Positions 13,740-26,620 of a stretch of DNA of 64,000 nucleotides are shown one piece after another. Source of the DNA: Embiotoca jacksoni (lineage: Eukaryota > Chordata > Actinopteri > Embiotocidae); NCBI GenBank assembly GCA_022577435.1, contig JAKOON010000018.1:5888156-5952155 (forward strand), in the 5' to 3' direction. The notes under the pieces are model-generated. The model had not been told where the DNA came from. It made no database searches and worked only from the letters and a program-made list of their open reading frames with translations. The stretch's first letter is position 1. Each line of letters opens with the position of its first letter. A program made the position numbers and the translations under genes.

Positions 13740-14760
13740 CTTTTCCCTCCCACACATTATAGTATTTTCATTTCTAGCCAACAACTTTGCCAAAGTGACG
13801 AGGTCGTATTTAATACCCCTGTCATAAAGAAGAGAAATTGATGGCGTTTAGTTGTGTTTGTTAATGGTTTCAGGCTGGCCGAGGGATAAACAATTAGAGG
13901 CAGACATATTCATAGTCTGTAATTATCCTTTCTGCGCACAGATTAAATGATTTCATATGTTTGGCTCCTAACGAGCCAAATCTTCTCAATATACGGGCAT
14001 TACATCTGTCCACACTCCGAAACAAAATCACTTCACTGCTGTTGTTGTCAACTCACACTGCGCTGTGAGCGAGAGCCATCAATAATATTTAACCAGGGCA
14101 GTTAAAGCCTCATCTAATCGCCTTTTGCAGCCATTTTCCAAGTGAACTTGACCTTACACCGCGTCCATCTACGGGGCACTGATTGTGGCTCGGTGTGGTC
14201 AAAGTGCATTTAGCGGTAATTTGTCAATGGAATTACTTAAAAACGTGGGCAGGTTTTGTAAAGATCCACCTCTCCTCGCAATGAGCATACATTACAAAGG
14301 GAATAATTTTCAAAGGGGCCTTGATTGTGTGGAGCCTATGTTAATGAAATCTGTGGTCTTTCACAGCATCGACACTTAATGAAGACTATAATGTGGGAGC
14401 AGACGTCTTGAAAGAACTGCATCAAATTAGAGCTGAAATTCAAAATCTGGTGTAATACCTTGAAGAGTAATTTAAAGATAAGACAATTTCTCATTTGGCA
14501 TATGAAATAATTAATTTTCTCTTTGGTAGAAATCTTAACAAGGTTACTTAGTATGCATATAAAATTTTGAATTGTAAAATCAAATTGGCATTATTAACTT
14601 ATAATGTGTTAGATTACATCTATTTGCTTTCAAAAGGCCCCACAGAGTTGAATTGATAATTAAGTAATGAAATGAAAATGTATGATCTAATCAATGGCAA
14701 GTCCATATTAGCTCAGCAGTCGTCATTCGACGGTTGCGGGCATTAATGAGGAGGAGGCTC
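13740..14760. promoter_or_regulatory. Candidate conserved non-coding block
   Basis: This ~1-kb stretch is AT-rich and free of simple repeats. It contains ACAAAGGGAATAATTTTCAA-type words (SOX-like ACAAAGG), GATAATTAAGTAATGA and several TAAT cores. The texture suggests a developmental enhancer, but conservation cannot be tested here. The open frame at 14,185-14,379 matches no family I know. Confidence 0.3.
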
Positions 14761-15159
14761 GGACGCCTGAAAATGACAGAAGCACAAGAAGAGTTAAGTT
14801 ACAATTGTGATTTACGAGCGTGAAGCTCCATTGTAACGAATGCAGAGCAGCTCACACAAAGCTGGTTTCAGCCTCGCGCCTTCTTCTCATGGTCTGTTTT
14901 CATTGTAGTGGTTGTCAGTAGATCTAAAACTCACTTTGGCACAGAGGTGATTTGATCTAAATGCTAGCATCATGCTCTGCGCTGACAGCGCTAACATGGT
15001 GAGGAAAATAAGGGACAACGCTTACCATGTTTACTCCCTTAGTTTAGTGTGTTAGCGTGTTATAATGCTGATTATCCCTCTGCGCAGTAGAGAAAACCAG
15101 GATGGGAACGTCCTTAGTGTGCAGTTCATAAACCAAGCAAAAGTCAGAAAGTCAGTAGG

Positions 15160-15840
15160 ATTCATCCTCAGGGGGCCATGAATGTCGGTTAGAAAATGAA
15201 CCTCAGTTCATTCAGCTGTTGTGGAGATACAGTCTGTCACTCAAGAAATTGAAATTGTCAACCTGGTGTTGGTGGAAATGTCGGGGTACACTAAATTCAG
15301 TACGAGTCATCCTCTGGGCACTGTGAAGATTCATACAAAATTGAATCACAGCTCATGCAGCAGTTATGGAGATATATAAATTTAAGAACTACAAATGTCA
15401 TCCTGCTGTTGGTGTTAGAGGAAATGTCATGGTAGATGAAATTCAGTCCGAATCATCCTCTGGGAACCATGAATATTCTTCCAAAATCTCATCGCAGTTC
15501 ATGCAGCAGATATGTAGAGATATGTAAAAAAAAAAAAATTCTTAAAATGTCAACCAGCTGTTGATGTAAGAGGAAAAGTCAGAGTTAACTAAATGCACTA
15601 CAGGTAATCCTTATGGGACAATGAGTATGTCCAAAATTGAATGACAGTTCATGCAGCTGTTGAAGAGATATACCGTGTCACTAAAAGCTGAAAATACCAA
15701 CCTGCTGTGGGTGTTGGAGGAAAAGGCAGGGTGCACTAAATTCAGTACGAGTCATCCTCAGGGGACCATGAACACGTTCGCAAAATTTCATGGCAATCCG
15801 TCCAGTGATTGTCGAGATACTTTCGTACAGACGAAAGGCT
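15160..15840 (+). repeat. Degenerate ~145-bp tandem array, about 4.5 units
   Basis: The word TCATCCTC (or a decayed form) recurs near 15,163, 15,307, 15,453, 15,605 and 15,752, a spacing of 144-152 bp. Each unit continues with (G)GGA/CCATGAA, CAAAAT, TCATGCAGC/CAATCCGTCCAG and GAGATA. The last unit matches a dispersed fish repeat also present in reverse at 28,830-29,390. Confidence 0.85.
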
Positions 15841-17257
15841 GACTGCCTTCCCGTGAGCCGTGCAGCTCGAGTGTCGAAGGACGATTTAATGCAGCAAAGC
15901 ACAGAGCCATTAAAAATGAAAGATTTGAAATGCAAAGATTATTTATTCGCATTTGTTTTGCTGTAAAAACAAAGACGGTTTGCTCCCTGCAGGTAGTTTC
16001 AGTTCTAGTGGTTTTGTCAATATATTTTAATATTTGGCCTGATGCAAGGAGACACAATGACATAAAAAAAGCTTTGCTTCAGCTCCACTGCCTCATAGCG
16101 GGTTAAATGGAGCGGAGGGCAATGAGCAATTCTCCAACAATCCCTCTCTTCGGTGCTGCCGCAGGTTGTTCTTCCCCCTCCAAACCCATCACTTCCTGGT
16201 GTTCCGGCTTAAAGCTTTACCCTGTGGGGTCCCAACAGGCTGGAATAAAACACAAGTGGATGCGGCAAGTTGCCATGGAAACTTAATAAGCCAGCAGTTG
16301 TAGTGAGAGAGGGAGTCAACTACAGAACCCAGTGAAGCGTGCGTCTGAAGGAAATAAATTGAATGCTGTGGAGGGGAAGAAGACGCGAGGAGAAAAAAAG
16401 GCAAGTGGGACCGCGTGTTATTGCAAAATAACCTTTCAAGTCAGAATTAAATATTTTGTCAGGAGTGTGTGGCTCCGAGGTCCCACCCGCCCCTCCCTCC
16501 GTCCCTCTCTGATGTGCCTGAGGAGGGCTGGAGGTTAAACGGCTGTCTGCGTCGTCACGAGGACGCTCTGGGCCGACCGGGCCGCCTTCTGCTGTGTGTC
16601 ACAACCGTGTGACCGAGGGACACCCGTCCCCCCCCCCCCCCCCCGTCCCCAGTTCCCCGTCCAACCTTCCCTAAAACTCACCGACAACTGTCATTGCTTT
16701 GACTGTCGGGCCATTATGCGCACATGTCTCCGGGGCACAATTGATGTGCTTTTGGCTGTCAGAGCTCAAAAGCTTCCAACACGCCACCTGATTGCCAAGC
16801 ATCCTTTATGCCGCGTTCATTAACCACCAATCTATCATTAATTATCAGCTCCTGGCATTTATGGAGAGGTGGGGAGATTGATAGCGGGGGGGGCGGTGGG
16901 GGGAGGGGCGGTGGGGATGGGTTGCTGACTGTTTAGGGAGCCGATCTATAATCTCTCACAACAAGGAAGATCCCTCTTAACTTTTATTTATAAAGAGGGC
17001 CCCTGCTTGCCACTCACCAGAGGTGTTCATCCGTCTAGCTAACCCGATAACACGAGTCCTCACGGTGGCTGGAAAAACAGCTTTATCTTCATTTTCGTGT
17101 CTCTCAGGGTCCGTCTCCATATGTTTTTGGACAGCTCGATGATCATCTCTCTTTAACTCCGCGGGCTCCTCTTTTTTTCTCACCCCCTCGAAAGAAACAA
17201 ATTAATTCCCCTCTGAGGCTTCGGCCCTGAACCAACCAATATGTGCTTGTCTGCGAC

Positions 17258-17258
<1 letters not shown>
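15841..17258. other. Intergenic, no gene recognised
   Basis: No coding exon was recognised. A C-run lies at about 16,630-16,644 and a G-rich patch at 16,885-16,918. The stretch 16,808-16,862 holds AACCACCAATCTATCATTAA and TTATCAGC, an AT-rich homeodomain-like cluster. Confidence 0.5.

Positions 17259-17337
<79 letters not shown>
17259..17337. repeat. (GT)n microsatellite
   Basis: A 79-bp uninterrupted GT tract. It is complementary to the CA tract 480 bp downstream. Confidence 0.95.
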
Positions 17338-17340
<3 letters not shown>

Positions 17341-17815
17341 CTTGAAGGCGAGGTATTTGCTTTTGATTCAGGGGCTCTGTTGCAAAGAAAGCCTTTTATT
17401 ATCTGGCTTTGCATAGGATTAGCTACCTGCTGCAGTAAAAAGAAAAAGCATGAGCCCCTTTGTAAGGACAGCGTCCACGACATCCTTGTGTCACCGTAGT
17501 TCTCAATAAAACCGCAGGCCTTGCGTGAGTCTATAAATCATCAGGAAACCTTGGCCTAAATGTGCCAGCACAAAGCTCCGTAACATTTTCCTTCTCTCTT
17601 TACACCCTAATTCTCTTTCTCCATCCCCCTCTCTCCCCGGACCTAACACTATTTACGGCTTTTCAGATGCTCAAGCCACCAAAATATAGCGTTGTTTTAT
17701 CTTTAGACGAGTCGATAAGGCAGCATATTGGTTTTCTGCTAAAAGCTACGGATTGTGCTGCCTGTATTGACTCATCAGTCGGGCAGTTCAGACTACAGCC
17801 CAGGGAGGCCCATCC

Positions 17816-17824
17816 ACGCACACA

Positions 17825-17864
<40 letters not shown>

Positions 17865-17934
17865 CACACGCACACACACACGCACGCGCACACACACACA
17901 CACACGCACACACACACGCACACACACACGCACG

Positions 17935-17986
<52 letters not shown>
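17816..17986. repeat. Long compound (CA)n/(CG)-containing microsatellite
   Basis: A ~170-bp CA tract with regularly placed CG steps (CACACACGCACACACACG), the longest in the window. Open frames across it on both strands are artefacts. Confidence 0.95.
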
Positions 17987-17988
<2 letters not shown>

Positions 17989-20939
17989 ACTCTGGTTTGC
18001 TCACAGTGTTTCATTTTCAGAGATTCACTCGGTTGAGAGAAAGATATTAAAACTAAGAACAGGGATCAGACCAAAGATAACACGGTGTAACAAGAAAGGG
18101 TTGGCGAGCAGGAAGGAGAGCGGACGGAGACAGAGGAGGAGAGAGAGGCAGACGGAGGGAGGCAGGGGAACAGGAATAGACGTGGAATGAACACCCAGCG
18201 GAGCGCTTTATCCTGCATTGTCACGCTCTGTTATCCTGGCAGTCTACTTGATATGTAGTGACAAAGACTAGATTAGGGCTGCCTACCTATCGCTCCCTGT
18301 CCCCGCTCAACCCTGCACAGCACAGAAACCTTCTGCTGAGAGGTGATGAAAGCAGGACGCGTCAGGTGAAATTTGCAAGGTTGGGACAGGGTCAATGTCA
18401 AGGCCGGAGACAGACAGACAGACAGACAGACAGACGGGCCGACCGACTCGTTACATCGGTCATTATTCCAGCTCATGTCACGGTGGAATGGGAGAGCTCA
18501 GCAGGTTTCATTAAAGCCCCAGCGTCGGTCGCTCAGTCGGCCGGTCGGTTTCGCGGATTCTGGGAAGCAGTGAATAGAGAGCGGGTTATTGGAGGTGGTT
18601 GACAGAAAATGACCTTTGTGTGTTTTGGCCCACAGAGGTTATTACATGTTGTTGCACCGAGGGCTCACAAAGGTCCATCCGTTTATTATGAACTGGACTG
18701 AAGTAAACAGAGCCATCCAGAGGCTCAGGGAAACCGGTGGACAGCTGCCAGTCAAAATAGTGCTTGGGTGACAATCACTGGAAACCATTCTTTGGATCAG
18801 CTGTAATTTGAGCGCGTTGCTTCTGGAGCTCGATTTTCAAAAGATGTTTGTTTTAGTTCGTAATTCTCTACCATCACAAATAAAACTCTTACAAAAGCTG
18901 AAGAGCAGTTTCCAAAGACTTTGTGTCAATCTGCGGGCTGAACCCTCCTGTGGTGCCAGCTGCAGAGTGTTCCTGTGTTAACCCCGGGAAGACAAGTATT
19001 GAGCTTTCAGCAGGAAGACACAATAGTAGAATTAGAATTCATGTAGCGTGGCTTTACAGGTACTCTTCCAAATGACTCCACAGAGCCCTTCAGGCTACTG
19101 TCAGCTAAAACCCTCACAGGAGACATACGGCTAATATACCCTTGGTGTTTCACAGTGCTGGAGCAGATGGTTATGATATGGATTACACTGACAGTAAGTC
19201 AATAAGACCTAGATCCTGGGTTTGCACCGGATTAGTCAATTGTCTCTAGGCCCCCCTTTTTTCATGATTTAGTTTTTGCTTCTCTGCTCTTCGGCTCAAT
19301 TTGAAGCAGCACAACATAGCAGGCTCTGAAATCTGCCTCCGAGGTATTCGCCTCATAGTGGCTCATCAAGTCCGGGTAAACAGAAGATGCTCATTGTGAT
19401 GCTGAAACCCAGCGGTCGTGCACACAGCGCCCCTACATAAATCTGGTTTATTGCTCCCGTGCCATATGTTCCATGTCCACATGCTTTTACTCTGATATAC
19501 GCACGCAGACCAAGCTCGCAGGCCAGCTTTGGTTACAATTAACCAATGCTCCATCCAACCAGAGTGCAGCAATTAAACACCATCCAATCAAATTTGCGTG
19601 ACAACCAGACGCCTTTCATCACAGCAGGGATCCAGACGGCTCCTTACAGCCCACCTGCCCCGAGCGCTGTCTCAGAGATGGTCTGGAATAGCTAATTAGG
19701 CAGCGCCGCTTCCAACCATCCAGCATGGGACACTCACGCCAAACCAATACAGTAAAAATTCCACTTGATCTCGTCATCAAGCTGAGGTGTTTTTTTTTCA
19801 TGTGTCAGCATTCTGCCGTTTGATCCCTCGTCAGCGCAGACAGAGGAGAGAGAAGTGTAGTTTCGGTTTGCTTAACAGACTTTCAGTGCAGTTTGCAGGC
19901 ACCTGCTGTGCACATCGCACCACGCTTTTCAACTGCAGTCCCGCTAAGGGAGGAGGGGGGTTGGACTGGGACAACAACAACAAAAAAAAGAAGTATATAT
20001 ATTTTTTTGTAAACGGTGGACTTGTCTGTGCTCATCACAGCTCGTGCGTTTAAACCGGTTGTCATGTTGTTGAGAGAATATTCAGGAGGTGATGGGCTGC
20101 ACCTCCAAAGCTTTGAGCTGCAGGAAGTGCACTTCAAAGAACACGTCTCAGCTGCGAGGCTCTTTGGTTATACTTTTGTTAAAAGCGATCCATTTTTAGC
20201 TATTATTCCAGGTTTTGTTAATGCAAAAAAAAAAAAAAGCCAGGAGGGGGGTTTATTTCACCACAAAAACAGTAAATATATAAATAAATGTAACAAAAGC
20301 AGCCGGTTAAGTCACCTTTTGCTTAACTGCAAAACAGCCAAAACTCCCCTCTGTCCTGACGTCTGGAGAGGCGAACCGTTGAGTACTCTCACAGCTGGAA
20401 AACAATAGCACAACAAATAATGTATGAGGGGGCAGCAGAGGGGGAGCACACCGCAGCCAACACAAATAGGAATTATTCATTATACATGCAGTATTCACTG
20501 AGTATGTGTGAGCGTGCGAGCAAGCTCAAGCCGGTTAATATGCAGTGTTTTCCATAAGTCAGGCAGGGCACCTCACCCTTGCTGCTAGAGAGAACCCTCT
20601 GAACCCACCTTTCTCTTTAGCGCTGCCTTCCTGCCTTCCCCCCAGCCTCCCCCCCAACATCCCATCCTCACAATAAATAGACAGAAACAGTATTTGATCA
20701 CGAGAATACCAACGAGACAGAAATGAGCAGGAATGGGCTCCCAGTCAGCCGGCTGAAAAAAGCTCTTTCCCCGTCTACTTCTTTTAACGTCTGGCGAAAA
20801 AGCATACATTGGGCCTCAAAAACTGAAGCGCTCATCAGTCATGACATACCATTAGTGTTCGAAAGACCAATTACAAAAACCTACAAGGCACTCAGAGTCA
20901 CTAAACGGCAGACTTCGATTAGAGCTTGACCTCACTGCG
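17987..20939. other. Intergenic, no gene recognised
   Basis: No coding exon was recognised. A GACA repeat lies at 18,411-18,434, followed by GGTCGGTCGCTCAGTCGGCC-type sequence at 18,525-18,550. A15-type A-run near 20,224-20,238. Confidence 0.5.
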
Positions 20940-21660
20940 ATTTGCGTGCGCAGCTAAGCACCAAATAATAGATAGAGGATCTTTAACATAATTACGCCTT
21001 AATGGATGGCAAAGCCACACTGTCAAAAATTTATATGCAGGCCTCGGCAGCGTTTAAGGGGGAGATGGCAGACTACATTCATCTCCACGTCAAAGAGAGA
21101 CGGGGAGAGAGAGGACAGATGGAGGAGTGACACACTCGGATGTGGACGGCACCACCCTCTGTAAGATCATCTCCCATCAAGCAATTCTGAGGCAAGTGCT
21201 CTCTAGTCTAATTGCAGTGAAACTACCCCCACCCCCACCCCCCTCAAACCCTTTTATATTTAATCATATCCCTGCTACTCTGTTGACAAAGCCAGATGAG
21301 CATAATTTCCACCGCCGTTGCTTCTACCAGCCACATTAGCAGCAATGTTGACCAACTCCTCCAAGGTGACCGCCAATAACTGCGGTCAGCTGCAGCTCGC
21401 CGCAGTTAGCAAAGACTTTTCGTGAAGTCAGCCCCATTAAGTCAGGGATAATTGTGTGTGTGTTCTCCATGGTGAATATTTGATCTGCTGTTTGCCCTTT
21501 GCCGGCCACACAGTGCAGAATAATGGCCCCTCTTTCAGCGGCGCAAGGCAAAACCTTGGGCTCCGTCGGCCCAGTAAGAGGCCAAACCAATTACTCTATC
21601 AATTATTAATTCATCATAAAGGTCATCCCTTTGCTCCATTATCCACACCAGTCTGAGCAT
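20940..21660. promoter_or_regulatory. Candidate conserved non-coding block
   Basis: The segment contains ATAATTACGCCTTAATGG, AAATTTATATGCAG and, at 21,580-21,620, CCAATTACTCTATCAATTAT then TAATTCATCATAAAGG: dense homeodomain-type TAAT cores in repeat-free DNA. Regulatory function is inferred from texture only. Confidence 0.3.
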
Positions 21661-22867
21661 GCCAATGTCATGAGTGTTAACTGAGCCTTCAGGTCAAAAC
21701 CCACCCAGACAGAGAACCATGCAGACACTTCAGAGGACTCAGTGAAGAATCATATGTGTATACTTAATGAGGACATTTTTATATTTGAAAATAGGGTGGT
21801 ATTGTATTATGAGTGGTCAGAATTTGCATTTCATTGACAGCTATTTTTAGCATTTTGTCTCAACTTTTAACATATTTGTTTCTTACCATGAATTATGAAT
21901 TTTGTATGATACAATACGTTACCTTAGCTGGCTTGATTTTTCCACTTGTTTGTGATCAAACAGGAACCAGAAAACCACCTTCGGGAGCGTTGACGCATTG
22001 TTTCAAGATCATTTGTTTTATTGTTAGCAGTGGCTAGCCGCACTGTTCTTCACACTAAAAGTAAAACTTTTTAATTTTATATGATTGTCTTAGTTTGTTA
22101 AGTGAAACCAGATACCAAAAGAAGTGTATAAAGTCATTTAAGTTAGTTGAATTTGGTGATTAAAGTTTAATTTTATTGAAATATAACTGACAGGAAAGCT
22201 GACTTTGTGGCCCTTTTGTGCATTTTTTTGACGCTTCAGTAGTTTTTTTTGCAACACATGGATTTTTTTTCTCGTGTCTGAAATTCTCTATATTGCCAAC
22301 TTGTATAACAAATACAAAGCTAATGTCTTGTCCCACTTATAAAAATGGTCTGAACAATAATGGTGGTCACACTGGCTACCAAGAGAATAAAGTTTAACGT
22401 ATACACAGAGGGCCATATTAAAGGGGACTGACGCCCCACGGGTCAATTGACTCAATATTACTTCCTGTGTTCCCCTTCCTCACTAATTCTCACTGTGCAT
22501 GTAATGCTCATACACCAAAGTAAGACATTATCTTGTACAAAGCCTCAGCAAGAAGGTGAGAGTGTGCAGTATCTCAAGTGGGCACCTCCCTTCACCAATG
22601 TTTCGTCAGATGAGGCCCACGACACCTCGCCAAGGCTCAACAGCAGTCCTGGCGTCCTGGGACGACTCCCCTCAATACTCACACCGACTACCCGTTCTAC
22701 CTGTTTTACATCTGAACTGGTATGACCTATGAACCTCTGGCGACGTTGACTTGGCTCAAAGTTCACCAATACTCGATTAATAATCAAATAGTTCAGAGCA
22801 AATTTCTAATAGTATTTCTGCTTGGAATGGTCATCAATTAACTGCATGTCTCTCACATAAGGGAAAT
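21661..22867. other. Intergenic, nothing recognised
   Basis: AT-rich sequence with no coding match and no known repeat identified. Confidence 0.5.
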
Positions 22868-23065
22868 GGTAAATGAACTGCTCTTTTACGGATATCGACA
22901 AAACTGACATGGAAGGTGCTCACCTGCCCTCGGGACCAACTTGGGGTTTAGTGTCTTACCTACATTTTGGACATTTTAGCAAGTGGACAGGGGGGAGCTG
23001 GGGATTGGACCGCCAACCCTGTGATTAGTGGACAACCCGCTCCGTCATCTGAGCCACAGCTGTCT
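22868..23065 (+). repeat. Teleost interspersed repeat, decayed
   Basis: The segment runs AATGGTAAATGAACTGCTCT, GGTGCTCACCTGCCCTCGGG, CAACTTGGGGTTTAGTGTCT, GGGGATTGGACCGCCAACCC and ATCTGAGCCACAGCTGTC. This word order matches an abundant fish repeat that usually ends in gagccacagccg. The copy is diverged. The family name is not assigned. Confidence 0.65.
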
Positions 23066-24513
23066 GAAACAGTCCATCACAGTCAGCGTCCTTCAATAAA
23101 AGTGAACCACATGGACGAAACAAGTAGATCAATCCACTCGCACACCAGTGGTGGCTTGTGGTCCTGTGTGGTTACATGTCAGCGCCGGCGGAGCTGCGGC
23201 CGATGTCAAATGTGTCATCTGGTTTGACCTTTAGCTAATGGTGCTTGCACTCTTTAACAAAGGTCACATTCTCCATTTTAACCAATCATCGCTCGATGCA
23301 TTAAACGTCTTCCCCCCCCCCGGTGGGCGAATGAAACAAACCTGACGGAGGATCAAACTACAGGATGTAGTGTTTGGGCCATCCCACAAATGATGAAGTG
23401 TCCAGTGCGGGACGAGGTGACGGTGATAATCAATTTCATGGTGCATTTGATAGCATGACATGATATGACCTTTATGGAGGCTGAAATATATGGGTTATAT
23501 TACAACAGCAATATTTATGATAATAACATCTAAGTATGTTATTACCCTCTTCATCTGGAACACACCACCTGGATTTTAAGTGTGCCCCAACAACTACAGT
23601 TAAAGTAGTTTGGGGAATTGGACGGCAAGAGGATTAAATAGTTTTCACATATTTACTGCCAAAGCAGATTTTCAATTACAAATCAAAGCGGTCTACTTTC
23701 GTAAATTAGGAATTGTCAAGGCTGTCTTCATTAAATTGAATTATTAGCCATATTAGCATTAAGTGCATAATTGAATACGATTATCTGTAATTATTCACAT
23801 AAATTACATTTAGGCCACTGATCACTGAAGAAAAAGAAACCCAAGGAAGTGTCTATGGTGTATTTTTCAGCATCTAATTTGACTGTCCCGTTTAGAAAAA
23901 CACCCCCCAAACAAAGTTAACATTAATATTCTATTCCCACAATTCCCTTCAGCTGGAGAGTTTACAAAACTCCTCTCAAAACTTATTTTTTCCCTCCTCT
24001 ATTGACAGTGTATTGTATTATTATGCTCTGCTACCATGACATTGCTGCAGAAAATGTGGCGCTCGGGCAATTATGAAGAAGTATGAACGTGTGGCTGTTA
24101 GAACTTGACAGCTTAAATAGCAAATTATATTTTTACGACTATTAATTCTCATGCAGTGTAAAATTGAGAGTGTAAAAAGCCTTCATGTAGTTATAATTCA
24201 ACAACAGACATGGTGTTATTCGTGACTAGGAACATGACAATGACTGCTTTTATAAGAGAAACAGACCTACACATCTCTTTCAAATCATTTCTGCTCATTG
24301 GGAAACAGCAGTAAAGGCATTTCCATGCAGTATGTCACATTGTCATGGCAACATGGGAAAAGAAAAAGGCAACATGTTTGAAACTATTCTTAAAAAAGAG
24401 TGCCAGATCTTTTCTCTTTTTTGTTTTGTTTTGTGGACTTGGGTGAGGTAGTGGAACAGCCTGCCAGCCACTGGTGGAGGAAACAAAACCGAAACAAAGC
24501 TGGAGTGTGCACG

Positions 24514-24516
<3 letters not shown>
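23066..24516. other. Intergenic, AT-rich, no gene recognised
   Basis: No coding exon was recognised. The part 23,690-24,130 is AT-rich with AATTGAATTATTAGCCATAT-type words and could be a regulatory block. Confidence 0.4.
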
Positions 24517-24582
<66 letters not shown>

Positions 24583-24587
24583 GTGTG
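24517..24587. repeat. (GT)n microsatellite
   Basis: A 71-bp GT tract with one GC step. It faces a complementary CA tract 130 bp away. Confidence 0.95.
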
Positions 24588-24706
24588 CTTGAAAGTGCTG
24601 ACTGGAAAAATGTGGGTTTCTTCAAGAGCTCACAAAGCCACGAAAGCATGTGATGACAGAGTCTGGTGAACACACTCAATCACTCATGTGGGCACACATG
24701 CCCACA

Positions 24707-24714
<8 letters not shown>

Positions 24715-24786
<72 letters not shown>
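24715..24786. repeat. (CA)n microsatellite
   Basis: A 72-bp CA tract, complementary to 24,517-24,587. Confidence 0.95.
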
Positions 24787-24790
<4 letters not shown>

Positions 24791-26139
24791 GACTTTGACA
24801 AATGTACACTCAATAAAGGCTGTCACAGCAGATGGAGCCACTTAAATTTTGTTACAAGTACCTGCCTGGGACATGAGAACTGTTTGAAATCTCTGGTAGC
24901 ATTTTTTAGCCAATGTAGGTGTTTTGCAGAGTAAATTTATCCTCAGATTATACTGCAGGTATAAAAACCGAAATACTGGTTTTTACATGAAAACAGAAGC
25001 TATAACTGTCCCTTAAAAACTGTACAAATGTGATTCTGTGCAGTCATTAATTATTGTATCACTGTCATCCACTGAAGCATATTTATCAGCACCTTTGCCA
25101 GATATTACTTTCATCTAGACAAAAAATAAAAGTACATCTGTGTGTTTATATTTAGACACCCTGGGCTGTCGGCTGAATGTTCCTCTGTGATGGGTGGGCT
25201 GAGAGTAACACTTTACATAAAAGCCCTGAGAATCAAGTGACTGGCATGTTGCTGCACAAGAACCATTTTTAATAATCAAATTCCCCTGTGGCTGGAGGAA
25301 GAAATATGTGTGTGTGTGCCTGTGTGTCTGTTCGTTCCTGTTCTCATTAGGATCTACACTAGTGGGCCCTGCTTCAGTGTTGTTTCCTGTATAGCCCATT
25401 ACTGCTACCTGCCCCGGGGTCGGAAGTTGAAGCCTGAGACAAACAGCGAGCCGTGTGCAGCAAAATGCACCCGGGAGATTAGCGTGGCGAGGAAATCGGG
25501 GTGTGTAAGAGGGGTGAACTTAAGGTTGAGTCAACCTGAGGCCACAATGAGCTGAGAGACGATTTCCAGCAATGCTTTTAGTGCAGGGGGCAAGTGACAC
25601 AAAGGGGGAGGGAGGCAGAACATTTTGTGTAATCTAATTCTGGGAAATAGAGAAATACATTATTAAAACATCATAGAATTGGAGATAGCACGATAAATTC
25701 ACCTTGGAAAAGTGTTGCACAACCAAACAACAGTAGAATCAAAAACTGCACAAGGCAAAATTTGTGTAATACTGTCCACGCAGTATTGTCAATACCTTTA
25801 AATCCTGTTCAGACTAAATGGGTGGTGAAAGTTAAGGTGTTTCATGTTTGTATGTTTGTGTTTATTTGCTCAGAGATGTCAGTCCAATCTTAAATCTAGA
25901 TTTGGCGAATATAAAGTAGAACAGTAGCTAATAGAGTAGCTACATTTTTTAAATTTGGGATGTAGGAAGCGGTTAGCCTTATTAGCCGTGTGACCACACA
26001 CCGTTAGGATCTCCTATGATTCGATTGGTTGTCTGTTCAGTAAATCAGTTTGAGTCCTACTTTAGTTTGAAAGATACTTTTGTTATAGTCTGAACCTGTC
26101 TACTGTTCTCAGTCAGACTTTCAAAATAAAACAGGAAGC
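24787..26139. other. Intergenic, nothing recognised
   Basis: No coding match, splice-flanked exon or known repeat was recognised. Confidence 0.5.
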
Positions 26140-26620
26140 GTCGCTGTCCTTTTGTGTCAGCTGCCTGTGTTCACCTGTGGTCCTCCCTCTGTCTTTGTCT
26201 CTCTCTCCCTGCACTGTTACCTGCCTGCCACACCCACCTCACCTCCTTTCTGGTCCCTCATCGGCCCCAGCTGCACTCACTTTCCGATCTCCTCTGTCAG
26301 TATATGTTCCCCTGGTTTTCATTCGCTCCTCGTCGGTTTGTTGTGTTCAGTCAGTGTCTGCCCTGCGTCCTGTGTTTCTCTCGTGTTCCCTGCTCCAGAT
26401 TCCTGCCTGTTTCTCTCTGTAGATTGTAGTTCATTTATATCTGTGTCTTCTTTGTTACTTTTGTTGAACCTTTCAGCCACGTTTGATCAGCCCCAGCTTG
26501 GTTCGCTTTTTGTTGTTTGGTTTTGTTACGGCCCTGTCCTTTTGATTATTTAATAGATATTTTCTTTAATTTGGAGCTGTGTGCTTTGCATTTAGGTCCA
26601 GCCTGCTCCTAAACCCTAAC
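26140..26620 (+). repeat. Pyrimidine-rich interspersed repeat (LTR-like)
   Basis: This block has the same general composition as 45,380-45,830, with CTGCCTG, GTTCCCTGCTCCAG and TTCCTGCCTGTTT words, and ends near CTCCTAAACCCTAACA. It could be a solo LTR or a LINE 3' region. The open frames across it are a by-product of base composition. Confidence 0.35.

Noticed and set aside
14185..14379. 64-residue open frame in the 14-kb block
   Set aside because: No family resemblance and no splice-site support; more likely non-coding regulatory DNA.
15160..15840. Regular ~145-bp spacing considered as a CRISPR array
   Set aside because: Units are long, degenerate and continuous, with no short exact repeats and spacers; the genome is a vertebrate.
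17562..18050. Long open frames of alternating Cys-Val or Thr-His across CA/GT tracts (here and at all other microsatellites)
   Set aside because: Pure consequence of dinucleotide repeats, which cannot contain stops in these frames. Present on both strands.
18411..18434. GACA repeat considered as a sex-linked (GATA/GACA) satellite
   Set aside because: Only about six units; too short to mean anything.
26152..26553. 133-residue open frame rich in Ser, Leu and Cys
   Set aside because: Lies in a pyrimidine-rich repeat; three frames on the same strand are open together, which is a composition effect.
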